A stretch of 64,000 bases of DNA from NCBI GenBank assembly GCA_033964015.1, contig JAWWUD010000103.1, positions 372,001-436,000 of the forward strand, written 5' to 3'. Made by a program: the position numbers and the translations under genes. Shown piece by piece: positions 44,131 through 55,292 of this stretch; position 1 is the stretch's first letter; the number at the start of each line of letters is the position of its first letter. Origin of the DNA: Scolanthus callimorphus (Eukaryota > Cnidaria > Anthozoa > Actiniaria > Edwardsiidae). The notes under the pieces are model-generated. The model saw only the letters and a list, made by a program, of their open reading frames with translations. It had not been told where the DNA came from and did no database searches.

Positions 44131-44428
44131 CTCCAGCATCCTTTTACCTGCATGGAAAAACTGTTTGGGTACAGAAACTACTGGAGCATTGGCAAAAAGC
44201 GATCTCACCTCCACCCCAACGCATAATCTGGTGCTATGCTCAGTGGCAACCCGCCTACAACACCTTAGCCATGTCTATGCCACTTAAAGAATTCGTATAA
44301 GGAATCTCAACCAACACTGAGCAAGACTCTTACTTTAACGTCAATGTGCGGAACCTCCTTGTCATTGACGATCAGATGATTGAAACTGGGAATGACAACA
44401 GGATTGCAAGCTTATTCACCAAGGGATC
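44131..44428 (+). pseudogene. Polinton packaging ATPase, part 2 (P-loop deleted)
   Basis: After the LINE the frame resumes as KTVWVQKLLEHWQKA, then IIWCYAQWQPAYNTL, and then the Walker B segment NLLVIDDQMIE, GNDNRIASLFTKGS. The residues expected just before KT (the Walker A glycine-rich loop) are missing: about 23 bases appear lost, shifting the frame between TTTACCTGCATGG and AAAACTG. A stop near 44299 is a second lesion. The Ty3/gypsy element cuts the gene at 44424-44428. Confidence 0.75.
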
Positions 44429-44700
44429 TGTTTCAAGTCGTGATTATTGGGTCCTAAACCAGTGATGAGGACAAGACTAAACACGAGTCAAACTCAATGT
44501 AAGATTCCAACATGGCGGACCCTACATCCGGGTATCTTTACATGTTTCTATGATGCCAGAAATAAAGTATATGGCAATGCAATAAGCTACTTGTGAGCAA
44601 TAACATCCTCAACTCACAGGAAATGTAAGCAATCACAATATAAATAACCAGACATAAATAAAGTCATTTTCAGTCTTATGTGTCATAGTCTTTGAGGTAG
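44429..44700 (-). repeat. Ty3/gypsy 3' LTR region
   Basis: 44429-44535 matches the 5' LTR closely (from TGTTTCAAGTCGTG to CATCCGGGTATCTTTA). Beyond that the two LTRs differ, so this LTR was altered by recombination, indel or insertion; its outer limit near 44700 is approximate. Confidence 0.65.
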
Positions 44701-46050
44701 CTTGGTTGTCTAGTAGCCTTGGTTGTCTAGTAGTGTAGATCTGCATAGTGAGGGCAGTGGTGTTTGTTGTTTATCAGGAACTACTACTGATGGTTTGGTA
44801 GGTGTTGGCGGTGTTGCTGGTTGAACCGGTTGTTGAACAGATGTGTTGTTTTCAATTTCCTCAGATAAGGGAATCTGTCGTGTTGGTTCCTGTTGCCTTG
44901 ACGACAGTTCAGGAGGTGCTTCAGATGTTTTCCTCAGATGAACTCTGTTTCTCCTGTAAGTTCCAGTAGGAGTTTCAACCTCATATGATCTCTCATCAAG
45001 TCCTTATAACCAGGCCTTTCTCTCATTCCTTTCTACCCTTTCGGAAAGGTTTGAGTCTGATTGTATCTCCTTCCTCGAGAATATCAAGATCCTTAGCCGA
45101 TTCATTGTAATATTTGCACTGTCTCTGTTGTTCTAATTTCAATCTAGACTGGTCTGCTTTCAGATACTCCCTTCCCCTTGGTGCAAGTTGCTCATCAGTG
45201 GTGGGTAATAAAGACTTGGTGCGTCGGTTGAGTAGTCGCTCAACTGGACTAGTACCCGCTCCTTGAGTAGGAGTGTTTTAATTTCCACTAGTGTTAACAG
45301 TGGATCTGTTTTACTCTTAGCACATTTCGCAATCATTGGTCTTCGCTGCTTTGACACCTGATTCTACATTGCCATTTGCATTCGGGTGTTATGCTGAGGA
45401 CGGATTATGTTCAAATTCCCAAGCAAGTGCAAAGTTATCAAACTCTTTAGCTTTGAACTGCGGTCCACCATCACTAATCACTGTAGCAGGGACACCAAAC
45501 CTTGAAAAGTGTTGTTTCAGTCTCTTAATAACTGCTGGGGACTCTGTGTTTCTAAGTTGTTCATGTTCCCAGTGGCCACTAAAATAGTCAATTGTCAGTC
45601 TTTGTTGTACGAAGAAATAGATCGACACCAACAATTTCCCAGGGATACTTAGCTTCAATTGGCATAAGTGTTTCTTTCTGCTGTGTTTTGGCTAATGTCT
45701 GACAAGCATCACAAGTGCTAGCTAGTTGTTTGATTTCAGCAGACATGCCAGGCCAAAATACACATTCACGTGCACTCCTTAACATACTCTCACCTCCTAG
45801 ATGTGAGATGTGCAGATGTTCCCTGATTTCTTTCCTCGTACTCTCAGGAACAATAACTCTTTCCCCTTTAAATATTAAACCATCGTGCAAAGTAAGTTCA
45901 TCTCTGTGTGAGAAATAAGGAGTGACCTGTGTAAGCAGTTCCTGCCTAGTCTCTGGCCATCCTCTAAGGATCACCGTCTTTAGTGTTTGCATAGTCTCAT
46001 CAGCTGTTGTCGCATTCTTTAGCTGCTTGAGCCTTATGTCCGACAGCATC
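44700..46050 (-). pseudogene. Ty3/gypsy integrase
   Basis: The HHCC zinc region reads HISHLGGESMLRSARECVFW followed by CDACQ. The core has PWEIVGVDLF, a frame change, then TIDYFSGHWE and VISDGGPQFKAKEF (second catalytic Asp). Beyond, the frames reach a basic C-terminal stretch near 45060 and a Pro/Thr-rich tail near 44800. At least three frame breaks separate these pieces. Confidence 0.8.
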
Positions 46051-46713
46051 AATCTTAGCGAAATAATCCTTATCTTTGTCATGAGGTAGGTATGCACGCG
46101 ACAGTGTATCGGCAATATACATTTCCTTGCCTTTCGTGTATACAACCTCATACTGTATTAGTCGAAGCATCATACCTTGTAGTCGCTTAGGAGCCTTGTC
46201 CAGTGGCTTGCGAACAATCATTTCCAGTGGTTTGTGATCACTATGTACAATAGCTTTCCGTCCAAACGTATACTGAAGAAATCGTTCAAGTGAAAACACA
46301 ATAGCCAGACACTCTTTCTCGATTTGTGCATACCCACATTCCGTACTAGTGAGTGCACTACTGGCATAGCCCAATTGCTTTCCATCTTGGAGCAATACGA
46401 TGCCTAATCCAGTGCTCGAAGCATCACACTGAATAACAAGCTTTTTCTCTGGGTCATAGTATTCCAGTATTGGAGCTGTAGTGACCAGTTTCTTGATTTC
46501 ATTCATTGCTCGATCCTGGTCCTCACTCCATTTCCATTCCACATCTTGTCTGGTGAGTCGTCGGATTGGTTCCTCAACAGTTGACAGCTTAGGGAAGAAC
46601 TTCTTCATCATCCCTTGAAGTCTGCGCACACCATCCACATCAGTAGGGTTTTCCATATCAAGTATAGCTCCAACTTTCTTCATGCCTGGTTTCAGTCCCT
46701 GATTTGTGACCAA
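46000..46713 (-). pseudogene. Ty3/gypsy RT connection and RNase H
   Basis: A 237-codon open frame has the RT thumb/connection (VGAILDMENPTDVDGVRRLQ), then RNase H with IQCDASSTGLGIVLLQDGKQ, ECGYAQIEKECLAIVFSLER (catalytic Glu) and VHSDHKPLE (Asp), then the linker ending ADTLSRAYLP. It is the longest open piece of this element. Confidence 0.85.
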
Positions 46714-47548
46714 ATGACCAAGAAACTCGACTTAAGTGGTCTTGAAAACACTTTTCTGGGAATTAAGCTTGATATTATTTCTTATGCAAACATCAAGAAG
46801 GAGCTTTCTAAGCTTTTCATCATGATCACTCTCAGAACTTCCATAGGTAAGAATATCATCAGCTACACAAACTACTCCTTGTAAACCAGCCAGACTCATT
46901 TAGCTTACGCTGGAAGATCTCTGAACTAACTTTGAGACGAAAAGGGAGACGGCACAATCGAAATCTGCCATATGCAGTGATGAATGTAGTCATGTAACTA
47001 CTCTTCTCATCAAGTTCCCAATGCCAGTAACCATGAGTCAAGTCAACCTTACTAAACTGTTTAGCATTGGCGAGTTCAGGAAGAATATCATCGATTGTTG
47101 GGAGAGGGTATCTTTCCCTCTGTAGAGCCTCATTTCATTCAGTACTTTAGGATCCACGCAAATTCTCAGTTTATCATTCTTCTTCTTTTGGATGGAAATC
47201 TGTGAGCACCATTCAGTTGGTTCTGTCACAGGGTTCAGTAAGCCAAGGTTAACCAGATTGTTGAGCTCTTTTTTAAGTGCAGGCTTAACGCTGATTGGCA
47301 CGCCGTGGAGGGCACTGCACAGGCTTAGCATCATTATCAATCTTAAGACTGACTTTTCTTGGTAGACAGCCTACGCGCTTTCATCAAAAACTGATTTGTA
47401 CTTAGACATAAGTTCAGGGGATCCATCAGCTACTCCATGAACTTGTTTGAAGTTGTCATAATTAACAGTAATAAGCTTCATCTGCTCAGCTGCTCTTCGA
47501 CTAAGCAAAGGCGTTAAATCGTCTTTGATCACTTCGAACATGACATTG
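46714..47548 (-). pseudogene. Ty3/gypsy reverse transcriptase palm
   Basis: The frames give DDLTPLLSRRAAEQMKLITV, then PTEWCSQISIQKKKNDKLRI, then THGYWHWELDEKSS..., RFRLCRLPFRL, and CVADDILTYG (the Y-x-D-D box, here V-A-D-D) near 46855. Frame changes near 47040 and 46858 and a stop near 47371 break it. The 5' side ends exactly at the TA element (47550). Confidence 0.82.
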
Positions 47549-47744
47549 TAGCGGAGCTCCTTGCGGCGGCCGAAGGCCGCCGCAAAGCGGAGCACCATAC
47601 CTAAGAAAACAGCGCCAAAAACTGCAAATATAGTATTGGGTACCCTGTGTGAGTATTTGAGTAACCTGTGGAAATTGCTAGGGGTCGATCCGATTTTTGA
47701 ACGTCTCAGCAAGTCCCGGATGTGTACGTTTTCCTGTCTACCCT

Positions 47745-47770
47745 ACGTCACAATAGCCCTATTGTGACGT
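47745..47770. repeat. Conserved palindrome of the TA element, copy 2
   Basis: ACGTCACAATAG, CC, CTATTGTGACGT: twelve-base perfect arms. It lies about 200 bases inside the GC-hairpin end in both copies. It is followed by two tandem GGGGGAGGGGCGCGTTGTCAG units (47790-47860). Confidence 0.65.
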
Positions 47771-48861
47771 CAAGCATGCTCAACTAACTGGGGGAGGGGC
47801 GCGTTGTCAGCAGGGAGTGCTCAACTAACGGGGGAGGGGCGCGTTGTCAGGGGGGTGTTGATGCATGCTCACGTGAAAGCTAAATCACAGGCACAAAAAG
47901 ACCACAGGGCTGCTAGCGGCTGAAAAAACGACCTACAATAATTACTCAAAGGAGAAATGCCCGAAGACGAAAAGAAGAAGCCATGGAATCCAAAGAGTTG
48001 GTAGAATAGGGAATAATAATCAAGTTGGAGTATTTTCTTTGCCGGCTTGCTACTGAAATTCTTCCATGCAGTCGGAGTTTCAAGGCCGAGAAAAAACACT
48101 CTGTCTCCAACTGCAGAACCGTGCTATCACTCGCCTCAAAGGATAAAAATTCGCGAAGAGGAAGCCATAGAATACAAACATTGGGTCGAGGGATGAGGAA
48201 GGGATCGAGGATCTAGGAATGTCAAAAATCGTAGAAGAGCAGAAAGAAATGGAAGCACCAGAGAGACCTAGACGGAAATTGCGCCCGGCGGGAAGAAGGG
48301 GGAAGAAGAAGCCGGGCAAGCAGAAAGTAAACCACCAAAGAGAGGCATCCTGTTCGGCATCCTGTTCTTGCCATCATATCTTTTTGAGACTACTCGATAG
48401 TCGAGAACGGTTTTTCCCCTTGCCCTCTTTGAGTGAACCACAAATTTTCGGCTCTCCTCGACAGTTGATGGACTAAGACTATTTTTTTTTAAACAGAAAC
48501 TTTCGGTACCTTGAACGACACAACGCCTGGCGAGCGCCGACACCGAGCGTGGTATAATTGGATCTCTGTTCACCGAAAACACAAACTTCACTTTACAGGA
48601 AGCGGAAATAAAGTTTCTATTGACAAACGTCTTTGCTCATGACCACCACGTGACCCGAAGCGGCAATAGTTGTAGTCACACACGATAGCCTGCCCTGTTT
48701 GTTTTCGAGTTTTGGAGTCGTTTTCACGAGGAAAAATTACAGGCTGCAATTCTATCTAATTAGACACATGATCTATTTCTCCACTGAATGCGAAAGTGTC
48801 AGGACTATAGCTGAATTCATAGGAACTGAAAACGTTTGTCACGAGTTACAGTACAACAACA

Positions 48862-49051
48862 ATGGCGCCCAAATCGAGCGCGGGAGTTTTCGTGTTTTGC
48901 CGTGTTTTGTGGGTTCTTCAGCTCCCTAGACATGGGATAGCTTTGAAAGTCACGTATATAATGGGTGCGGTGTGGATTGGAAACTCACTGTTCGCTGGAG
49001 TTGGACAAACATTCAGTATGAAGTGGACTAAACGGCAAGCTCTTAATTCTG
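48862..49051 (+). pseudogene. Exon-like cargo of the TA element, copy 2 (possible captured host first exon)
   Basis: ATG at 48862 opens MAPKSSAGVFVFCRVLWVLQ, continues MGAVWIGNSLFAGVGQTFSM, and runs open for 63 codons to a good donor (CTG|GTAAGAATG). It is hydrophobic at the N-terminus, like a signal or membrane segment. No following exon can be identified inside the element. The protein is not recognised; capture of a host exon is an inference. Confidence 0.35.
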
Positions 49052-49895
49052 GTAAGAATGTTTTTTTGTTTTATGATAAATATTTTCTCTGACTAGACGA
49101 TCTCTTCAGGAAATTTGATTCCTCGGCCGTACGATTTAGAAAAGATGATCAGACTTTCAACCGTGTTTTGGCCATTCATTAAATTATAGAATTGATTACT
49201 TTATTCTATCTATTGATAGCTAACTTTTCTATACCTTATAATTTATTTCTTGAAAACCTTCCACCCCAGTCAAATATAAGTTAAGTTAAATTTGATTCAT
49301 CTATAATATTTTCCTTGCTCAAAGGAAAGCCAGCAGAGTCATACAACGTTTTCCCATTTCTGTTGGATCAGAATAAAGAGAGCCTCTGTTATATGTTTCC
49401 GCCGTAGTTTCATTGTTTTCTAAAACCCAATAGATGTATCTTGATCCAAGTTTTTCAAACTTTTCTCAGGGGGAGCATGCCCCCTTCTGTCTCATTTCTC
49501 CCCCCCCCCCCCCCCCACCACAAAAAAACACTTTTGTTTCAGTATTTAAAGTGCAATTAGGTGAAATTGAAGTACCCTTTTTTGCCTTTCTGTACAGCTT
49601 GTAAACCTGAAACATGAATTTCAGACCCTTCTACAAAATTGCTCCACCCATAATATGGAGTTATGTATTTGGAACACTTTGGACATTGCAGCCTTCTGCT
49701 TAACACCCGTATGGCCAGGAGTAATAGTGTCTGGTCCAATATCTTTTGAAGGGTCTGCACACATTAGGAACTTGGGTTATTTCCATTATAAAATCTAGAT
49801 GGCAACCTGTTTCAATATACAGCTGAGAGTTTTTATAGAATTGGGTTGACATAGAGTTTCATTGTAGTACTCCAGGGTGGAGAACTTTGACATTA

Positions 49896-50793
49896 GGGAC
49901 CGTTCATTTTTTATCAGGGAGGGGGGCTGGTGGAATTGAGGGGAGACCTTGTATTTTTTTGGGTGGGCCCCCCCTTTCATGTCCATATTTTTTTAGGTGG
50001 CCCCCCAAAATCCAATGTATTTTTTCTGGTGCTCCCCCCCCCCCCTATAAATGCTTGCCCTGTAAGATAGACTCTTGCCTAAGTGATGCAGTCTCATTCT
50101 TCTTAACGTTTTTCTTACTTCTGTCAAGCTAAGGAACCGATCCCCCCTCAGAACTATTCAACGTTTTCGTGACACCCACCTCAGGTCCCCTATTTGACCT
50201 ACTTTTGATAACCGCATTTCATCGAGCCTCAGAAAAAGGTAGATGTTTTTTTGTGTATAGTAAACAAAGCTTGTCAGGACCCCAGGAAATACGCTAATTA
50301 TATAGGTTAGATGAAAGCTCCTAGTGAAGGGCTCTTGAGCCTTTAGGTAATGTTTTTCATGCGCTACGCAAATGAAGAAATTATTATTGCACATGTGCTT
50401 GAAGCGCGCCCAAATGACTAAACGTTGAACTCACGCTTACCTAAGGTGTGTTCTTTCAAACATAGAGACTGCCCGGCAGGCCTATCAGTGCATATTATAT
50501 GTTAAATTCTGCATGTGCGCGAAGCGCGCCGAAATTTTTCATTAGTAAGTATTGAGTGAAATTAGAAACATATAAGCGAGTTGAAACATGTAACAAACAT
50601 ATTGCATGCTGTAAAAAAATACAAACTTTTCGTTTCCTCCCTGTTATGTGCTTGTATTTTTTTGGGTGACCCCCCCTTTAGTGGCGTATTTTTTTGGATG
50701 ACCCCCCCTTTGAGGCCGTATTTTTTTGGGTGACACCCCCCACCCCCATCATTTCCAACAGCCCCCTCTCCCTGATAAAAAATGAACGGTCCC
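49896..50793. mobile_element. PIF/Harbinger-like MITE in copy 2 (TTA duplication)
   Basis: GGGACCGTTCATTTTTTATC at 49896 is inverted at the right end (50793), and TTA flanks both ends (49893-49895, 50794-50796). Subterminal G/C tracts and TTTTTTTGGGTGACCCCCC words follow. GCGCGAAGCGCGCC-type palindromes lie near 50405 and 50520, as in the 3002-3875 element. No transposase. Confidence 0.75.
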
Positions 50794-51828
50794 TTATATT
50801 TCTCCTTTTCATTTGTTGCTCATGGCATACATTTTGTTTCCAAAATAGACCAATGGCCACTTTGCCAAAATTGCCCGGAATCCTGGTAAAATGTCTGATA
50901 TTTATTTCTTTGGCGTATCTATCAATAATATTATCTTGTGAAATTATTCTACGTACTATTCTGTCAGGTAATGCAGTTTTTTGCACTGAGGAATAAATAT
51001 TGTCCTGAATAAATCATGAAAGTTATTGTGCCCCCACTGTCCCGGACATTGAAAAGAGACCCCATTTCTATAAAAAAAGTACAGTATTTGTATGGAAAAG
51101 AGCAGGGAGCATGCTAATTCTGACTGTAAGCCATGGGAATGTGGCAAGCAATAACATAAATCAAGCCAATAAAAAATTTGAAAACTTTTTTAGGGTTGAA
51201 AAAGATTACCCGATATTTTAGGGGGATATTTTTCGGATATGTTGCAGGGAGAGGCACCAAATGAGGCAAGATATAGAGATTAAGGGATATTTTGGTCCCC
51301 AGACTTGCCTCTATGCAATCTATACAATCCCTCTGTGTTGAAATCAAACAATTCACTTGTGACCTAGAAAACTCTGGGCAGAGAGACATGGTATTTGTGT
51401 AGGGACAGCATAAAACTGTCCCTACTCATTGCTCCTACTCATAAAACTCATTGGTCATATGAGTCAAGAAATAGTAATATATTCTCACTGGGTCCCATTG
51501 TACTCTATATAAGATATGGGAGAAAAGGCCTGGCTCCGCTTATCTGCCACTTAGGTGTGTGCAGGTTTGAACCCCTCTTACTATCTTAAACCTCTCTATA
51601 ACTTCTACTAACTTCCACAATATCCCATAACTCAGAAATATCCCAAAACTCAAGGATCCCATAACTCAGAAAGATGTGTTGCACCTGGTCCTAGAGTCAA
51701 GAATTATTTCTTATTTTCAAACCAGTAAAACCCTGATTTATATACATATGAGACCTAATTCTGACAGTCATAGTGCCCTACAGAGCCCAACCCTGAAGAC
51801 ATAACACATGCATCCCTGATGCAGGGCC

Positions 51829-52740
51829 TGGTCTCCTCCCAAAACTCAGAATCTTAGAAAATATGATGACTTTGTACACTAGTCAATGAGTAGGGATGTA
51901 TAGTGTAACAATTTACAGGTGAAAATGCTTAAGGGTTGCTGGGTCCGGGGCTGCACCCCTGCCCATATACACATTCAAGCAGTTTATTGACATAAGAGGT
52001 TATGATGTAAGCTCAAGGGTACAACCCCAAACCCAACAAACCCAGAAATGCCCCGTCCGAGGACAGAGCACTGGACAAAATGTCCATAGGACCGAAGAAG
52101 ATCCCTCCAGGAGTGTTGGGCAGAGAGTTACATATCATGAAAGAGTCTAATACATACGTTAACTTTGTTCGTCTAGTGAATTGTGTAAACAAAGGTGGGA
52201 TAATCCTGATAGAACTAACACTTCACAATCAGCATGCGTAACAAAGACAACTCGATATGATATATAATACAAGATTTTAGTGGCACTGGTTTCCTCCCAA
52301 AACTCAGAATCTCAGAAAATATGATGACCTTTTACAACTAGTCAATGAGTAGGGATGTATAGTGTAACAATTTACAGGCGAAAATGCTTAAGGGTTGCTG
52401 GGTCCGGGGCTGCACCCCCGCCCATATACATATATTCAAGCAGTCTATTGACACAAGAGGTTATGATGTAAGCTCAAGGGTACAACCCCAAACCCAACAA
52501 ACCCAGAAATGCCCCGTCCGAGGACAGAGCACTGGACAAAATGTCCATAGGACCGAAGAAGATCCCTCCAGGAGTGTTGGGCAGAGAGTTACATATCATG
52601 AAAGAGTCTAATTCATACGTTAACTTTGTTCGTCTAGTGAATTCTGTAAACGAAAGTGGGTCAATCCCGATAGAGCTAACAATTCGACATGAGTGACAAA
52701 GACAACTCGATATGATATATAATACAAGATTTTAGTTGCA
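51829..52740. repeat. 458-bp direct tandem duplication
   Basis: CTCCTCCCAAAACTCAGAAT at 51831 recurs at 52290. The units match closely through GAAAATGCTTAAGGGTTGCT and GGACAGAGCACTGGACAAAA. Shorter pieces of the same start word recur at 52875 and 53425. Confidence 0.8.
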
Positions 52741-52864
52741 TTGCAAACAACTGAACAAACTTCACCAAAAGGGTAGTATAGCCCCATCCTAAGGGACAAC
52801 ACACACTCCCAGGCAGTACACTTTACTACTTCAGCACAATTATTTGCACCTCTCTTGTGGGAGG

Positions 52865-53790
52865 CAAGGCCTGGTTTCCTCCCAAAACTCAGAAGGGTTA
52901 TCCAGAAATTATCGCGCATGACTTTTGCCGTATGAGGTTTAGTAATAAATAAACCAATCTAAAGGTAAAAAACAAAAAAACAAAAAATAAATAAAAATAA
53001 AATAAAATAAATAAATAAAATAAAGTAAAAAATAAATGAAAAATAAAAATAAAAATTGCGTACAATGTTTCCACGGTGTTGATTGCATGATCCGCTCGGA
53101 TCGAGCTGTTTCCTAGGAGGTTAGAACAGGTGTTAACCCCACCTGTCACCTAAAATATTTTGTGCCAATAATGTTGCACATCGATAAAAATTCAATTGAA
53201 ATCGACAAGTTATTTCTGTTGGAAAACAAACACATTTACTGAAACCAGTATTCAAGATGCAGTTTTAAAGAATTATAAAAGACCTTATTATGGCAGATTG
53301 CCATAGCATTTACTTTCACCCTAAAGAATAACACACACTACCAAGCAGTACACTTTATTACTTTATTACTTTATTACTTTAGTACAATTATTTGTACCTC
53401 CTTGCGGGAGGCAGGGCCTGGTGTCCTCCCAAAATTCAGGAAGGGTTATCCAGAAATTAGTACAACCAAAACTTGAGGACCTTCGCCATAAGGTTAAGTA
53501 ATAAATATACCACGCTAAAAGTCAAAAATTTAGCGTACAATGTTTCCCCGGTGTTGATTACATAATCCGCTCGGATCGAGCTGTTTCCTAAGAGGTTAGC
53601 ACAGGTGTTAACTCCACCTGTCACCTAAAATACTATGTGCCAATAATAATGTTGTACTTCGATAAAACGTTCATTGAAATCTATCAGCTATTTCTGTTAG
53701 AAAACAAAGACATTCACTGAAACCAGCCTTCAAGATGCAGAATCATAAAAAAGACCTTTATTATGGCAGATTGTCATAGCATTTACTTTC
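52865..53790. repeat. Second direct duplication (about 550 and 370 bp units)
   Basis: GGTTATCCAGAAATTA..., GATCCGCTCGGATCGAGCTG and ATTATGGCAGATTG occur in order at 52896-53310 and again at 53445-53785. The first unit has grown by an A-rich tract (AAATAAATAAAA words, 52970-53055). Confidence 0.75.
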
Positions 53791-53829
53791 GCATTACCGC
53801 ATTACTTTCGTCACGCTGGTATCATAATC

Positions 53830-54300
53830 TTAAAAATACACTAGAATTTGAGCGACTTTTCGCTGGGCAGAACAACTCTGTACCCAAACTCAACTGAACA
53901 ACATATTATCATCTTAAAGTACACTAGAATTTGAGCGACTTTTCGCTGGGCAGAACAACTCTGTAGCCAAACTCACTAGAATTTGAGCGACGTTTCGCTG
54001 GGCAGAACAACTCTGTAGCCAAACCCAACTGAACAACATATTATCTTAAAGTACACTAGATTTTGAGCGACTTTTCGCTGGGCAGAACAACTCTGTAGCC
54101 AAACTCACATTAGAATTTGAGCCACGTTTCGCTGGGCAGAACAACTCTGTAGCCAAACTCAACTGAATAACATATTATCATCTTAAAGTACACTAGAATT
54201 TTTGAGCGACTTTTCGCTGGGCAGAACAACTCTGCAGCCAAACTCAATTGAACAATATAATCCTTGAAATACACTAAAATTTCAGCGACTTTTCGCTTTG
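53830..54300. repeat. Tandem array of GAGCGACTTTTCGCTGGGCA units
   Basis: GAGCGACTTTTCGCTGGGCA followed by GAACAACTCTGTAGCC is repeated about six times with 54-90-bp spacing. GCGACTTTTCGC in each unit can form a small hairpin. Unit lengths vary, so this is not a CRISPR array. Confidence 0.75.
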
Positions 54301-54548
54301 CAGAACAACCTGAACCGACGAGAAAGCAACGTGGGAAAATAATTAAGGGCAACCGAATACTCACAGTACATCTTTGAATATAGGGAGAATATGTGTCCGG
54401 GCTTTCTAGGTCGGTTGCCGGGAGTTAAAGGAATCAGAACTTCCAAGCTGGAAATCAAAGCAAACAATACATTAAGAATGCAAAAATGAAACGCCAACAA
54501 CGAAATTAAATACCGAATCTGTCGGATATACCCAAGGTTTATCTTGAG

Positions 54549-54725
54549 ATGGATGGACTTGAGACGGATGGGGAAGTAGAATTGAAGAGACAGCAGGCAA
54601 TGGTGTTCCTTCGTGGACGCTTCAGAAAGGGTGGCGAGTCAGGCTTGAACGGAGATTGCGACAGGAACACGTTCGAACACCAAGTTGAAGCTGAAGTGCA
54701 GACGACGCCAGTAGAAAATAAATAA
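54549..54725 (+). CDS. Candidate 58-codon ORF in the 3.5-kb insertion
   Basis: ATG at 54549 (MDGLETDGEVELKRQQAMVF, then LRGRFRKGGE) runs to TAA at 54723. It is highly charged and mixed in composition, unlike the surrounding repeats. It has no recognised family and no splice or promoter support, so it could be chance. Confidence 0.2.
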   Translation: MDGLETDGEVELKRQQAMVFLRGRFRKGGESGLNGDCDRNTFEHQVEAEVQTTPVENK

Positions 54726-54949
54726 CTTGAGTGTTGATAGCGGGAAGAGATGAGAGGAGACGACGAGAACAAGTAAATTTTAATTGTAGAAGTAGGTTGC
54801 GAAGTCTTGTGAAGAGTAGAGTGCAGACTTGAGTCGAACTGGAGGAACGTCTAAGACGGGCGTTCGTTCTCAACCAACTGAGTATGTTAATGAGTTGATA
54901 TCTTATATACGTACTGCTGGTCCCCAGTGGGAATAGGACAGGGAAATTC

Positions 54950-55262
54950 TTGTTAGGGCTGCTGTTAGGCCTAACAACCCCAACAGTCCCAAACAGCATA
55001 GGGTTGCTGTTAGGGACAAACAGCAGGGAGGAAGGCATTCCTTACTCCCACGTCTAAAAGGTGGGGCACATATTATGATCAACATCTGACAGCCCTTACA
55101 GCCCTAACAGGTCTTACAGCCCTTATAGCCCTTACAGCCCTTACAGCCCTGGTTGGCCTGACAACCCTAACAGCCAACAAACCTAACAGCCCTAACAAAC
55201 CTAACAGTCTGTTAGGGCTGTTAGGTCTGTAAGTGGTGTTAGGGCTGTTAGGGTTGTTAGTT
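54950..55262. repeat. Array of CTGTTAGGG / CCCTAACAG 9-mers (copy 2)
   Basis: Runs of CCCTTACAG and CCCTAACAG at 55090-55205 are followed by CTGTTAGGG at 55208-55250, so the two blocks can fold back. A further small block lies at 55828-55865. This corresponds to the copy 1 array at 32826-33250. Confidence 0.65.
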
Positions 55263-55292
55263 GTTTATCATAATTTGTGCCCCGTCTTTTAA

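Larger units (their letters stand above)
51475..54932. mobile_element. 3.5-kb repeat-rich insertion in copy 2 with imperfect TIRs
   Basis: Copy 1 lacks this segment between the words GTCAAGAAATAG and GGACAGGG. The ends are imperfect inverted repeats over about 35 bases: TATTCTCACTGGGTCCC and CTATATAAGATAT on the left; ATATCTTATATACG and GGTCCCCAGTGGGAATA on the right. ATAG flanks both sides (51471-51474, 54933-54936). The interior is mainly tandem and direct repeats plus one small open frame near 54549. No transposase is recognised, so the class is open. Confidence 0.6.

Noticed and set aside
53830..54300. Regularly repeated GAGCGACTTTTCGC units, superficially like a CRISPR array
   Set aside because: Spacing varies, the spacers are themselves near-identical, the context is eukaryotic and no cas genes exist.
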